From Paracoccus sp. R12_2 (GTDB lineage Bacteria > Pseudomonadota > Alphaproteobacteria > Rhodobacterales > Rhodobacteraceae), in assembly GCF_017744015.1 (NCBI RefSeq), contig NZ_JAGHRA010000001.1, positions 496,001 through 560,000 on the forward strand: a stretch of 64,000 bases of DNA. Direction: 5' to 3'. The first letter of the stretch is position 1, and every line of letters begins with the position of its first letter. The position numbers and the translations under genes are program-made. Of this stretch, positions 1 through 11,662 are shown piece by piece. The notes under the pieces were generated by a model. The model was not told where the DNA came from and made no database searches. It saw only the letters and a list, made by a program, of their open reading frames with translations.

Positions 1-23
1 GATCCGACACCACGAACCGTATG

Positions 24-60
24 AAGGGGTCGTACCATCGGGTGCGGCCCCTTTTGATTT
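24..60 (+). terminator. Intrinsic terminator of a gene upstream of the window
   Basis: A stem of about 9 bp (AAGGGGTCG at 24-32 paired with CGGCCCCTT at 45-53, one G-T pair) is followed by a T-rich run to position 60. It points rightward, so it should end a plus-strand transcript that begins outside the window. Confidence 0.6.
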
Positions 61-147
61 TCGTGAAAGCCGTTTGCCGCCGGGTCTTTCCGCGGCTCGC
101 GGGCTCTGCTACCCCATCATTGCATGATCTGCAGAAGGGCTTGGCCG

Positions 148-1038
148 ATGGATATTCGTGCAATCTTCATGGGCTTTAGCTTTGCGCTGATGTGGGCTTC
201 GGCCTTTACCACGACCCGAATGATCGTCACCGAGACGCCGCCCCTGATGGCGCTGTCGCTGCGCTTTGCACTGTCCGGCGTGATCGGCGTCGGAATTGCC
301 CTGGCCATGGGCGAGACGTGGCGGCGGCTGACCCGCAATCAGTGGCGCGCCGTGGTTATTCTGGGGCTGTGTCAGAACGCGCTGTATCTGGGCCTGAACT
401 GGGTCGCGATGCAATGGATCGAAGCCGGGCTGGCCTCGATCATCGCCGCGACGATGCCGCTGATGGTGGCGGCGATCGGCTGGGCGGTGCTGGGGGAAAG
501 ACTGCCGCCGATGGGTATCGGCGGGCTGGTGCTGGGCCTGATCGGCGTCGTCATCATCATGGGTGCACGGCTGCAGGGCGGCAGCGATCCCGTTGGCGTC
601 GCGATGGGATTTCTGGCGGCGCTGGCCCTGGCGGTCGCAACCCTGACGGTAAGGGGCGCCAGCGGCAGTGGCAATGTGATGATGGTTGTCGGGCTGCAAA
701 TGCTGGTCGGTGCCGCGTCGCTGGCAGTGATTGCACCCGTGTTCGAGGATTGGCAGGTCACCTTGACGCCGCGCCTTGTGTCGGCCTTCGCCTATACGGT
801 GGTCGTGCCGGGGCTGCTTGCCACCTGGGTCTGGTTCCAGTTGGTCGGCCGTATCGGGGCGGTGCGTGCGGCGACCTTTCATTTTCTCAGTCCGTTTTTC
901 GGTGTTTCGATCGCCGCGCTGTTTCTGGGCGAGAAGCTGAGCCTTGGCGACATTCTGGGCGTCGCGATCATCATGGCGGGCATCCTTGCGGTGCAGCTGT
1001 CGCGACAGCCTCGGGTCAAACGCCCGCCTCCGGCGTGA
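148..1038 (+). CDS. EamA-family (DMT superfamily) inner-membrane transporter
   Basis: A 296-residue, very hydrophobic protein with about ten predicted membrane helices arranged as two EamA repeats (roughly residues 5-135 and 145-285). Family members export metabolites such as amino acids, but the substrate cannot be read from the sequence. An upstream in-frame ATG exists at 124, but the ATG at 148 has AGAAGGG about 8 nt ahead of it and the protein then starts MDIRAIFMGF, so 148 is preferred. It is convergent with the glutathione S-transferase gene, with only 4 bp between the stops. Confidence 0.85.
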   Translation: MDIRAIFMGFSFALMWASAFTTTRMIVTETPPLMALSLRFALSGVIGVGIALAMGETWRRLTRNQWRAVVILGLCQNALYLGLNWVAMQWIEAGLASIIAATMPLMVAAIGWAVLGERLPPMGIGGLVLGLIGVVIIMGARLQGGSDPVGVAMGFLAALALAVATLTVRGASGSGNVMMVVGLQMLVGAASLAVIAPVFEDWQVTLTPRLVSAFAYTVVVPGLLATWVWFQLVGRIGAVRAATFHFLSPFFGVSIAALFLGEKLSLGDILGVAIIMAGILAVQLSRQPRVKRPPPA

Positions 1039-1042
1039 GGGT

Positions 1043-1642
1043 TCAGCCAGCGATGGCGTCGTCGTGCATGCGACGCAGCGCCGGACGATCCTGACAGCGC
1101 GCCACCCAGTCGCGCAGCGCGGGTGTTATGGGCATCTGATCGCCGAACCAGGCGAACGGGCTGGCGCAAAGCAGATCCGCCGCGCTGTAGCGATCGCCCA
1201 GAAGATAGGGTTGCGCGACCAGAACTTCATCGAGGCGCTGGATCGCGGTGTCGTAGTCGCGCAGCGACGCATGGATGGCCGGATGTTCAACGCTGGCCCA
1301 ACGAAGGATCGCGACCGGCTCCAGCATGCCTTGATACCAGCTCAGCCAGGACAGGTAGCGACCGCGTTGCGGATCGCCCACGGAACGGCCAAGCCCTGAT
1401 TTTGGAAAGCGATCGGTCAGGTACAGGATGATGGCGCCACGTTCGCGAACGAAATCCTCGCCATCGGTCAGGTAAGGGACCTTGCCTTCGGGGTGCGGAT
1501 TCCGCGGATCGTGTGCACCGGTCCCGTCCTGGCGCGGAATGGTGACCTCGATCGTTTTGATCTGGTCGGAAACGCCCAGCTCCTCGATCAATTGCGCGAT
1601 GCTGGTCGAGCGGCTGTTGGACGAATGATAGAATGTCAGCAT
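1043..1642 (-). CDS. Glutathione S-transferase family protein
   Basis: A 199-residue cytosolic protein of normal GST length. Residues 1-80 form the thioredoxin-like glutathione-binding domain (starts MLTFYHSSNSRS, with the typical G-K-V-P and E-R-G-A-I turn), and the rest is the helical C-terminal domain. The frame stays open upstream to 2167, but the true start is the ATG at 1642 with GGAGG 7 nt before it. It is divergent from a WYL regulator 64 bp away, so that regulator may control it; this is inference. The electrophilic substrate is unknown. Confidence 0.88.
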   Translation of the reverse strand: MLTFYHSSNSRSTSIAQLIEELGVSDQIKTIEVTIPRQDGTGAHDPRNPHPEGKVPYLTDGEDFVRERGAIILYLTDRFPKSGLGRSVGDPQRGRYLSWLSWYQGMLEPVAILRWASVEHPAIHASLRDYDTAIQRLDEVLVAQPYLLGDRYSAADLLCASPFAWFGDQMPITPALRDWVARCQDRPALRRMHDDAIAG

Positions 1643-1706
1643 GTCTTGCCTCCTTGGCTTTGAATGACCAAGAATTATCCCGCTCCTGCTGACAGAAAGA
1701 GACAGC

Positions 1707-2423
1707 ATGTCCCGCACCGACCGTCTGATGCGCCTGATGGATGTGTTCCGCCGCCTGCCCGCGCCGGTGACAGCCGCCCGTTTGGCAGACGAAACAGGCG
1801 TGTCGCAGCGCCAGCTGTATCGCGATATCGCCACGCTGCGCGCGGGCGGGGCGCTGATAGATGGAGAGGCAGGGTTGGGATATACCCTGACGGAAGACCC
1901 GGCGCTGCCTCCGCAAAGCTTCTCGCGGCTTGAGATCGAGGCGCTGCGGCTGGCGGTGGATGCGCTTGGACGGATCGGCGATGCGGAACTGACCGATGCG
2001 GCCCATGCCGCGCTGGCCCGGATCATCGCGACACTGCCAGAGCGCCAGTCGCGACAGGCGCTGCACGCGATCATGCGTAGCTTTGACACCGGACCTGACC
2101 GTGATCCGCCGCGCGTCGATCTTGCCGTGATCCGGGATGCCTGCTGGAACGAGGCCGCGCTGGACATCGATTATACCGACCTGAAGGATGCGCCAAGCCG
2201 CCGCGTGATCTGGCCGCTTGGCCTGTCCTATTCCCAGCACACGCTGATGTTGTTGGCCCATTGCAGGCTGCGCATGGATTTCCGGGTATTCCACGTGAAT
2301 CGCATTCGCGCGCTGCGCCCGACCGGTGACAGTTTTCGTCCCCATCGTGTGTCGCTGGTCCGTGAATATGCCGCCAGGCGCGACATGCCGCCACCCACCG
2401 GACCGTGCAATCATCGCGAATGA
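1707..2423 (+). CDS. YafY-like transcriptional regulator (HTH-11 and WYL domains)
   Basis: A 238-residue regulator. Residues 5-60 form a winged helix-turn-helix (RLADETGVSQRQLYRDIATL), and residues about 135-205 form a WYL-type ligand-sensing domain. The architecture matches YafY-type one-component regulators, which bind their own divergent promoter region. It is transcribed away from the glutathione S-transferase gene, which is a likely target (inference). The ligand is unknown. A hairpin and T-rich stretch follow the stop. Confidence 0.85.
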   Translation: MSRTDRLMRLMDVFRRLPAPVTAARLADETGVSQRQLYRDIATLRAGGALIDGEAGLGYTLTEDPALPPQSFSRLEIEALRLAVDALGRIGDAELTDAAHAALARIIATLPERQSRQALHAIMRSFDTGPDRDPPRVDLAVIRDACWNEAALDIDYTDLKDAPSRRVIWPLGLSYSQHTLMLLAHCRLRMDFRVFHVNRIRALRPTGDSFRPHRVSLVREYAARRDMPPPTGPCNHRE

Positions 2424-2426
2424 AAC

Positions 2427-2452
2427 CGCGGGCCATCGGCCGCGTTGATTTT
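2427..2452 (+). terminator. Likely terminator after the WYL regulator
   Basis: CGCG(G)GCC pairs with GGCCGCG across an ATC loop (2427-2444, one bulge), followed by TTGATTTT. It separates the regulator from the repair operon that starts at 2479. Confidence 0.5.
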
Positions 2453-2478
2453 CACGAAATGTTCGCCATCTTGGTTCC

Positions 2479-3471
2479 ATGCGCGCCGACCAGATCCTGC
2501 ACCCTACCGAAGCCGGCCTTTATTGTCCGCCCGGAGACTTCTTCATCGACCCCGTTCGCCCGGTTGCGCGCGCGCTGATCACGCACGGGCACGGCGATCA
2601 TGCGCGTGCCGGGCATGGCGCTGTGATGGCGACACGGCAGACCCTGGACATCATGGCCATTCGCTATGGCGATGATTTCGCCGCCGAGACGCAGATTGCC
2701 GATGGCCCGGTTCGCGTCGGCGATACCACCGTCAGCTTTCATCCTGCCGGACACATCCTGGGATCGGCCCAGATCGCGGTCCAGCCGGTGAAGGGCCCCA
2801 GGATCGTCGTCTCGGGCGACTATTGCTGTCGGCCAAACCCCGTGTGCGCCCCATACGAACCTGTTCCCTGCGACATCTTCGTGACCGAGGCGACGTTTGG
2901 CCTGCCGGTCTTCAGGCATCCCGATCCGATTGCCGAGATGTCGCGCCTGATCGCCAGCATGGATGAATTTCCCGACCGTCCGCACCTGATCGGTGCCTAT
3001 GCGCTGGGCAAGGCGCAGCGGCTGATCGCGCTGGCGCGGCAGGCCGGGATTGAGGGTCCCATCGCCATTCACGGCGCGTTGCAGCGGCTGTGCGATTACC
3101 ATGTCGAACAGGGGATCGAACTGGGCGAACTGATCCCCGCCACCGCAGACAGCGTGCCCGCGCAGCTTGTCATCGCGCCGCCTTCGGCCTTTGCCTCGCC
3201 CTGGGTGCAGCGTTTCGCGGACCCGGTGATCGGTTTCGCATCGGGTTGGATGCAGGTTCGCGCCCGCGCGCGGCAACGAGGTGTCGAGTTGCCTTTGGTC
3301 ATCAGCGACCATGTCGATTGGTCACAGGTGACGGCGGCCATAAGCCATCTTGCGCCGTCCGAGGTGTGGATCACCCACGGGGCCGAGGACGGGTTGCTGC
3401 GCTGGTGCGAACTGGAAGGCATTCCCGCCCGCCCATTGCGGCTGGTCGGCTATGAGGACGAGCCGGAATGA
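2479..3471 (+). CDS. Ligase-associated DNA exonuclease (metallo-beta-lactamase fold)
   Basis: A 330-residue protein. The metal-binding signature THGHGDHARAGH lies at about residues 35-46, and a second histidine motif (HPAGHILGSAQ) and GDY follow near 92-116. This is the MBL/beta-CASP-type layout of the Exo protein that accompanies the Lhr-ligase-phosphoesterase cluster. It is the first gene of a four-gene operon and overlaps the ligase by 4 nt. No clear ribosome-binding site precedes the ATG. In characterised clusters the Exo protein is a nuclease, and the same is inferred here. Confidence 0.9.
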   Translation: MRADQILHPTEAGLYCPPGDFFIDPVRPVARALITHGHGDHARAGHGAVMATRQTLDIMAIRYGDDFAAETQIADGPVRVGDTTVSFHPAGHILGSAQIAVQPVKGPRIVVSGDYCCRPNPVCAPYEPVPCDIFVTEATFGLPVFRHPDPIAEMSRLIASMDEFPDRPHLIGAYALGKAQRLIALARQAGIEGPIAIHGALQRLCDYHVEQGIELGELIPATADSVPAQLVIAPPSAFASPWVQRFADPVIGFASGWMQVRARARQRGVELPLVISDHVDWSQVTAAISHLAPSEVWITHGAEDGLLRWCELEGIPARPLRLVGYEDEPE

Positions 3472-5018
3472 GGGCGTTTGCGCATCTTCTGGAACGACTG
3501 GCCTTTACCCCGGCGCGCAACGCCAAGCTGCGGCTGCTGCGGCACTATCTTGAGACGACACCCGACCCCGATCGCGGATTTGCCCTTGCCGCACTGACCG
3601 GCGATCTGAAGCTGCGGGCGGTGACGCCGGGGCTGCTGCGCGGCCTGATGGCGGATCGGGTCGATGAACAGCTGTTCGCCCTGTCCTATGATTTCGTCGG
3701 CGATCTGGCCGAGACCATCGCGTTGCTGTGGTGCGATAGCGTGGATCAGGATGTGCCGCTGCACGAGGCCGTGGACCTGCTGCAATCGACGGGCAAGGCC
3801 GGGCTTCCCGCGGCCATCGCCGCGCTGCTGGACCGGCTGGGCCCCTCTCAGCGTCTGGCATTCCTGAAACTGGCGACCGGCAATATGCGTGTCGGACTGT
3901 CGGCACGGATGGCCCGGATCGCGCTGTCCGAGATGGGCACGCCCGACGTCGCCGACATCGAGGAAATCTGGCACGGGCTGTCCCCGCCATATCAGCCCCT
4001 GTTCGACTGGATCGACGGCGGCGCGCGTCCCGAACATGCCGCGAAGGCGCCATTCCGGCCCGTCATGCTGTCCACCCCGGTCGATGCGGACCAGCTACGC
4101 GGCTTTGATCCGGGCGACTATATGGCCGAATGGAAATGGGATGGCATCCGTGTGCAGGCGATCAACAATGACGGCGTGCGGCGGCTGTATTCCCGCACCG
4201 GCGAGGATATCGGAGGCAGCTTTCCCGATGTGATCGAGGCGCTGAACTTTGACGGTGCGGCCGACGGCGAATTGCTGGTCCGCCGTGACGGTGCGGTGGC
4301 GGTGTTCGGCGATCTGCAGAAGCGGCTGAACCGCAAGACGGTCGGCAAGCCCCTGCTGGACAGCCATCCCGCCGGGTTGCGGCTGTACGACCTGATGATC
4401 TGGCAGGGTCGCGATCTGCGCGATCTGCCTTTTGCCGAACGCCGCGCGGTGCTGGACAGGGCTGATTTCGGCAGCGATCGGATCGACGTGTCGCCGCTGC
4501 TGGATTTCGCGACATGGGAAGATCTGGCCGCGTTGCGCGCAGACCCGCCCAGCCCGGTGATCGAGGGCGTGATGCTGAAGCGCCGCGACAGTGCCTATGT
4601 CGGCGGCCGTCCGCGCGGGCCGTGGTTCAAGTGGAAGCGCGATCCCAGACTGGTCGATGCAGTGCTGCTTTACGCGCAGCGCGGCCACGGGAAACGATCC
4701 GGCTTCTGCAGCGATTTCACCTTCGGCCTGTGGGACGGGCCGGAACTGGTGCCAGTCGGCAAGGCCTATTTCGGTTTCACGGACGAAGAGTTGCGCGAAC
4801 TTGACCGTTTCGTGCGCAACAACACCGTCGATCGGTTCGGCCCGGTGCGCGCCGTCGCGCCGAAGCTGGTGCTGGAGGTCGCGTTCGAAGGGCTGAACGA
4901 ATCCGGGCGCCACAAATCCGGCGTCGCGATGCGCTTTCCCCGGATCAGCCGTATCCGCTGGGACAAGCCGGCGGCAGAAGCCGATGTCCTTGAGACGCTG
5001 AAAGCGATGTTGCCGTGA
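3468..5018 (+). CDS. ATP-dependent DNA ligase
   Basis: A 516-residue ligase. An N-terminal helical DNA-binding domain (about 1-190) is followed by the nucleotidyltransferase domain with motif I WKWDGIRV, whose lysine 223 is the expected AMP-accepting residue. Motif V is seen as VMLKRRDS and the OB-fold domain forms the C-terminal 110 residues. It overlaps the upstream exonuclease by ATGA and the downstream helicase by GTGA, which indicates translational coupling. The genome surely has a separate NAD-dependent LigA, so this enzyme is a repair ligase. Confidence 0.95.
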   Translation: MRAFAHLLERLAFTPARNAKLRLLRHYLETTPDPDRGFALAALTGDLKLRAVTPGLLRGLMADRVDEQLFALSYDFVGDLAETIALLWCDSVDQDVPLHEAVDLLQSTGKAGLPAAIAALLDRLGPSQRLAFLKLATGNMRVGLSARMARIALSEMGTPDVADIEEIWHGLSPPYQPLFDWIDGGARPEHAAKAPFRPVMLSTPVDADQLRGFDPGDYMAEWKWDGIRVQAINNDGVRRLYSRTGEDIGGSFPDVIEALNFDGAADGELLVRRDGAVAVFGDLQKRLNRKTVGKPLLDSHPAGLRLYDLMIWQGRDLRDLPFAERRAVLDRADFGSDRIDVSPLLDFATWEDLAALRADPPSPVIEGVMLKRRDSAYVGGRPRGPWFKWKRDPRLVDAVLLYAQRGHGKRSGFCSDFTFGLWDGPELVPVGKAYFGFTDEELRELDRFVRNNTVDRFGPVRAVAPKLVLEVAFEGLNESGRHKSGVAMRFPRISRIRWDKPAAEADVLETLKAMLP

Positions 5019-7393
5019 CGCTGCCGGCCTCGTTTCGGGACTGGTTCGCGCGTCAGGGCTGGCAGCCCCACCCGCATCAGGTCGATCTGCTGAACGCGCA
5101 GGGCGACAGCCTGCTGATCGCGCCGACCGGGGGCGGCAAGACGCTGGCCGGGTTCCTGCCAAGCCTTGTGGATCTGTCGCGGGGACCGCATCGGGGGATG
5201 CACAGCCTGTATGTCTCGCCCCTGAAGGCGTTGACGGCGGATATCGCGCGCAACCTGGCCCGGCCCGTGGCCGATCTGGGGCTGAACATCCGGATCGAGG
5301 ATCGCACCGGCGATACCCGGCCTGCACAGCGCGCCCGTCAGCGGGTCGATCCGCCCGACATCCTGCTGACCACGCCGGAATCGCTGGCGTTGATGCTGTC
5401 CTATGAACAGGCTCCGGCGATCTTCGGCGGGCTGAAACGCGTGGTTCTGGACGAGTTGCACGCCCTGGCCGAAAGCAAGCGCGGCGATCAGCTGATGCTG
5501 GGTCTGGCGCGGTTGAGGACGCTTGCCCCAGATCTGACCGTCACCGGCCTGTCGGCCACCGTCGAGGATCCCCGGTCGCTGGCAGCCTTCATGGGCGGTG
5601 CGCGGGTGATCAATGCCGATCCCGGCCCCGATCCCGACATCGCCATGCTGCCAACCGCGCGGCCGGCGCCATGGGCAGGCGGCGGCGGGCATCATGCGAT
5701 CCCCGAGGTGCTGGCGCAAATCAAGGCTGCCAACACCACGATCATCTTCATCAACACCCGCGCGCAGGCCGAGCTGTTCTTTCAGGCATTGTGGGCCGCG
5801 AATGACGAAAACCTGCCCATCGGGCTGCATCACGGCAGCCTTGCACGCGAGGCGCGCCAACGGGTCGAGGCCGCGATGGCGGCGGGTCGGTTGCGCGCCG
5901 TGGTGGCGACGGGCAGTCTTGATCTGGGGATAGACTGGGGTTCGGTCGATCTGGTGATCCAGGTCGGTGCGCCCAAGAACGTCAAGCGGCTGGTCCAGCG
6001 CATCGGCCGGGCGAACCATCGCTATAACGCGCCATCGCGCGCGCGGATCGTGCCCGCCAACCGCTTCGAGGTGATCGAATGCGTGGCTGCGCTGCAAGCC
6101 GTGGCCGAACGCGATCTGGACGGCGATCCCCGTGGCCCCGGACCGCTGGATGTGCTGTGCCAGCATATGCTGCTGACCGCCTGTGCTGGACCGTTCGACG
6201 CCGATCACCTGTTCCACGAAGTATGTGGGGCGGGACCATATCGCGGGCTGTCGCGTGCCGATTTCGACGCATGTCTGGATTTCGCCGCGACCGGCGGTTA
6301 TGCGCTGCGCGCCTATGACCGCTGGCAGCGCCTGATGCAGCGCGACGTGCTGTGGCGGTTGCGGGATCCGCGTGCGGCGCGCGATCTGCGAATGAATGTC
6401 GGCACCATCGTCGAGGCCGAGATGCTGAAGGTGCGGGTGCGCGGGCGCGGTGGTGCCCCCCTGGGCGAGGTTGAAGAGGCCTTCGCGGCCAGCCTTGAAC
6501 CCGGCGACAGCTTTCTGATCGGCGGCCAGACGGTGCGATACGAGGGGCTGCGCGAGATGGTGGTCGAGGTGACCAAACAGCCGACGAAACAGCCCAAGAT
6601 CGCGGTCTTTTCGGGCGTCAAGATGGCCACATCCACCCAGCTTTCACATCGCGTGCAGGCGCTGATCGGCGATCCCGCCCGGCACGATGCGCTGCCCGGC
6701 CCCACCCGCGACTGGCTGGACCTGCAGGCACGGATCAGTGCGCTGCCGCGTGATGGCGTGCTGGTCAGCGAAAGCTTTCCCCATGCGGGCCGTTGGCATT
6801 TCGCGCTGTATGGCTTTGCCGGGCGGAACGCGTTGCAGACCCTTGGCCTGTTGATGACCCGGACGATGGAGGATGCGGGGCTGGGTCCGCTGGGGTTTCT
6901 GTCCACCGATTACGCACTGCTGATCTGGTCGCTGGACCCGGTCACCGATCCCGCGCCGTTGCTGGACCGCGACGCATTGCGTGATGGTCTGGGTGACTGG
7001 CTTGCCGGGAACGCGGTGATGAAGCGAAGCTTTCGCAGCGTGGCCACCATCGCCGGGCTGATCCAGCGGAACCTGCCGGGCCAGCGAAAATCCGGCAGGC
7101 AGGCGACGTTTTCCAGCGACATCCTGTATGACACGCTGCGCAGATACGATCCCGACCATTTGCTGTTGCGGATTACCGCGGATGAGGCGCGGCGGGGCCT
7201 TGTGGATTTCGACCGGATCGAGGACATGCTGAACCATTCGCCGCAGCACGATCACCGGATGCTGGACCGGGTGACCCCCTTGGCCGCGCCGCTGCTACTG
7301 GAGGTCGGCCGGGTGCCGATCGCGGGGCAGGGACGCGAGCGTCTGGCCGAGGAGGAAGCGGCGGCCTTGATGACGGAGGCGGGGTTGGCGTGA
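5015..7393 (+). CDS. Ligase-associated Lhr-Core DEXH helicase
   Basis: A 792-residue superfamily-2 helicase that starts with GTG inside the ligase stop. Walker A is APTGGGKT (residues 36-43), the DEXH box is DELH near residue 146, and motif VI is VQRIGRANHR near 330. The remaining 450 residues form the winged-helix and Lhr C-terminal core. Lhr-Core enzymes are 3'-to-5' ATP-dependent DNA translocases. The length and the neighbours (ligase before, phosphoesterase after) match the stand-alone Lhr-Core of the bacterial MPE-Lhr-Lig-Exo repair cluster. Confidence 0.94.
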   Translation: MTLPASFRDWFARQGWQPHPHQVDLLNAQGDSLLIAPTGGGKTLAGFLPSLVDLSRGPHRGMHSLYVSPLKALTADIARNLARPVADLGLNIRIEDRTGDTRPAQRARQRVDPPDILLTTPESLALMLSYEQAPAIFGGLKRVVLDELHALAESKRGDQLMLGLARLRTLAPDLTVTGLSATVEDPRSLAAFMGGARVINADPGPDPDIAMLPTARPAPWAGGGGHHAIPEVLAQIKAANTTIIFINTRAQAELFFQALWAANDENLPIGLHHGSLAREARQRVEAAMAAGRLRAVVATGSLDLGIDWGSVDLVIQVGAPKNVKRLVQRIGRANHRYNAPSRARIVPANRFEVIECVAALQAVAERDLDGDPRGPGPLDVLCQHMLLTACAGPFDADHLFHEVCGAGPYRGLSRADFDACLDFAATGGYALRAYDRWQRLMQRDVLWRLRDPRAARDLRMNVGTIVEAEMLKVRVRGRGGAPLGEVEEAFAASLEPGDSFLIGGQTVRYEGLREMVVEVTKQPTKQPKIAVFSGVKMATSTQLSHRVQALIGDPARHDALPGPTRDWLDLQARISALPRDGVLVSESFPHAGRWHFALYGFAGRNALQTLGLLMTRTMEDAGLGPLGFLSTDYALLIWSLDPVTDPAPLLDRDALRDGLGDWLAGNAVMKRSFRSVATIAGLIQRNLPGQRKSGRQATFSSDILYDTLRRYDPDHLLLRITADEARRGLVDFDRIEDMLNHSPQHDHRMLDRVTPLAAPLLLEVGRVPIAGQGRERLAEEEAAALMTEAGLA

Positions 7394-8085
7394 CGTCCTA
7401 CATGTTCGACTTTGACGGGCAATCGCTGCAGGCGCGGCCATCGGGCGCGCTGTTCTGGCCCGCGCGGCGCTGGCTGATCGTCGCCGACCTGCATCTGGGG
7501 AAATCCGAACGCATCGCCCGTCGCGGCGGCGCGCTGCTGCCGCCCTACGAGGTGCAGGCAACGCTGGACCGTCTGCAGGCAGAGATCGCGGCAACCGACC
7601 CGGCCTGCGTGGTCAGCCTGGGCGACGGGTTCGACGACGACGACGCCCGCGCGGCGCTGACCGATCCGGTGCGCGAACGCATCAGGGCAATGGCGCAAGG
7701 GCGCGAATGGCTTTGGATCAGCGGCAATCACGACCCCGCGCCGGTCGGTGCAGGGCTGCCGGGCGAGACACATCCCGAATGGCGCGACCTTCTGACCCTG
7801 CGCCACGAGGCGGGCACCGGACCCGATGTGTCGGGGCATTATCATCCGTGCATTCGCCTGGCAGGTGAACGGCGTCGCTGTTTCCTGATCGGATCGGATC
7901 ACCTGATCCTGCCCGCCTTCGGGGCCTATACGGGCGGGCTGATCGCGCAAGATCCGGCGTTGACCCGTCTGGTGCCGGACGGGCTTGCGGTTGCCTGCGC
8001 GAGCCGGGCGATGGCAGTGCCGCTGCAACGGTCTGACGCGCAACCCTTTGGAAGGCGCCGCAATCCTGCAGGTCGCCGGTTCTGA
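7390..8085 (+). CDS. pdeM: Ligase-associated endonuclease/phosphoesterase PdeM
   Basis: A 231-residue calcineurin-like metallophosphoesterase. Visible metal ligands are ADLHLG (residues 32-37), LGDGFDD near 78, SGNHD near 116 and GHYHP near 147. It starts with GTG that overlaps the helicase stop by 4 nt. The family cleaves phosphodiesters and DNA 3' ends, which would prepare termini for the ligase in the same operon. It is the last gene of the operon and is convergent with an outer-membrane protein gene. Confidence 0.9.
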   Translation: MTSYMFDFDGQSLQARPSGALFWPARRWLIVADLHLGKSERIARRGGALLPPYEVQATLDRLQAEIAATDPACVVSLGDGFDDDDARAALTDPVRERIRAMAQGREWLWISGNHDPAPVGAGLPGETHPEWRDLLTLRHEAGTGPDVSGHYHPCIRLAGERRRCFLIGSDHLILPAFGAYTGGLIAQDPALTRLVPDGLAVACASRAMAVPLQRSDAQPFGRRRNPAGRRF

Positions 8086-8100
8086 CTGGGCGGAAATAGA

Positions 8101-8131
8101 AAAGGGCCGACGCTTGAAAGCGCCGACCCAG
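8101..8131 (-). terminator. Terminator of the outer-membrane barrel gene
   Basis: Read on the minus strand, a stem of about 12 bp (8104-8129, with two G-T pairs that would be mismatches on the plus strand) is followed by TTTT. The wobble pattern and T run both favour the leftward transcript. Confidence 0.7.
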
Positions 8132-8154
8132 GTTACTTCCGCTTCCCTGAGCGA

Positions 8155-8892
8155 TCAGAAGCTGAAATTCACGCCAAGCTTCAGCGAATGATGTTCGGGC
8201 GTGGCTTCTGTGTGATATCCAGCGGCGTCGGTCAGCGTGGTCTTGCCGAAGTCGCGATACTCCCATTCACCGAATACCGACATGCGCTCGGTGACTTTAC
8301 GTTCTACGCCAAGACCGACCGACCATGCATTGGTGCGGAACGTGTCCGAATAATCCATCGGAGCGAAGGGCGCGCCATCTACCTGATAGTCAAACTCCCC
8401 GCGCGAAATGCCGACGCTGCCATAGAAAAGGGTGTTCTGAGCAGCATTGAGAACGCCGGTCTTGAAGCGCAGCGACAGCAACTTCTTCATCTCGTTCGAT
8501 GCTTCGGTGCCGTTTGTCGTGAAGCTGTCGTCTGCGCTGCTGCCTTCGAAAGCCAGTTCGGGACCGAATACAACTTGGCGGCCACTAACCTCGCGCTGCC
8601 AGCGATATCCGGCGTGCAGACCATAGGTCGCGCCGGAAATGTCAACCGAATCGGGCGACGTCAAAAGCGTGTCGGTGGAATCGCTGATCCCCACGCGGTC
8701 ATCGCTACCAAACACATAGCCCGCGCTGAGACCCGCATAGGCCCCCGACCAATCACTGACAGGCGCGGGTGCGGCAACCGGCGGAACCACGGGCGTTTCC
8801 GTCACAGGGGCAATAAAGCCGCCCGAGAACGCGGGCGATGCCAAGGCGGCGACCGAAGCTGCTATGATGGCGGGGGTGAATTTCTTGAACAT
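8155..8892 (-). CDS. Outer-membrane beta-barrel protein with signal peptide
   Basis: A 245-residue protein. A signal peptide occupies residues 1-23 (cleavage likely after AFS), followed by a proline-rich linker (VTETPVVPPVAAPAP) and an eight-strand barrel of the OmpA-like/Omp25 type that ends in the terminal phenylalanine (KLGVNFSF) needed for BAM recognition. The family is common in alphaproteobacteria as a structural or adhesion protein. The precise role here is unknown. It is monocistronic, with its own terminator; a TATGAT -10-like hexamer lies upstream near 8958. Confidence 0.85.
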   Translation of the reverse strand: MFKKFTPAIIAASVAALASPAFSGGFIAPVTETPVVPPVAAPAPVSDWSGAYAGLSAGYVFGSDDRVGISDSTDTLLTSPDSVDISGATYGLHAGYRWQREVSGRQVVFGPELAFEGSSADDSFTTNGTEASNEMKKLLSLRFKTGVLNAAQNTLFYGSVGISRGEFDYQVDGAPFAPMDYSDTFRTNAWSVGLGVERKVTERMSVFGEWEYRDFGKTTLTDAAGYHTEATPEHHSLKLGVNFSF

Positions 8893-9064
8893 CTAATCGG
8901 TCCTTGGATCTGCAATGTGACGCGACCGGCGGACCGGCACGCCTTTAGGGGCAATCATACAATGTGACCGCCATCCGATTGAAGCCAAAACCTTTCGGAT
9001 GCCCGCGTTAACCAAGGAAATATTGGCGTGCGCGGCACATCTACAACAGTCCGGCGATCAGTTC

Positions 9065-11584
<2,520 letters not shown>

Positions 11585-11662
11585 TCATGCCAATTGCCGT
11601 TTTTCTTGCGCATCGTCACGCAGCCGTGGATGATCGGCGCTGCATGGCATCGGAGGCACGGG

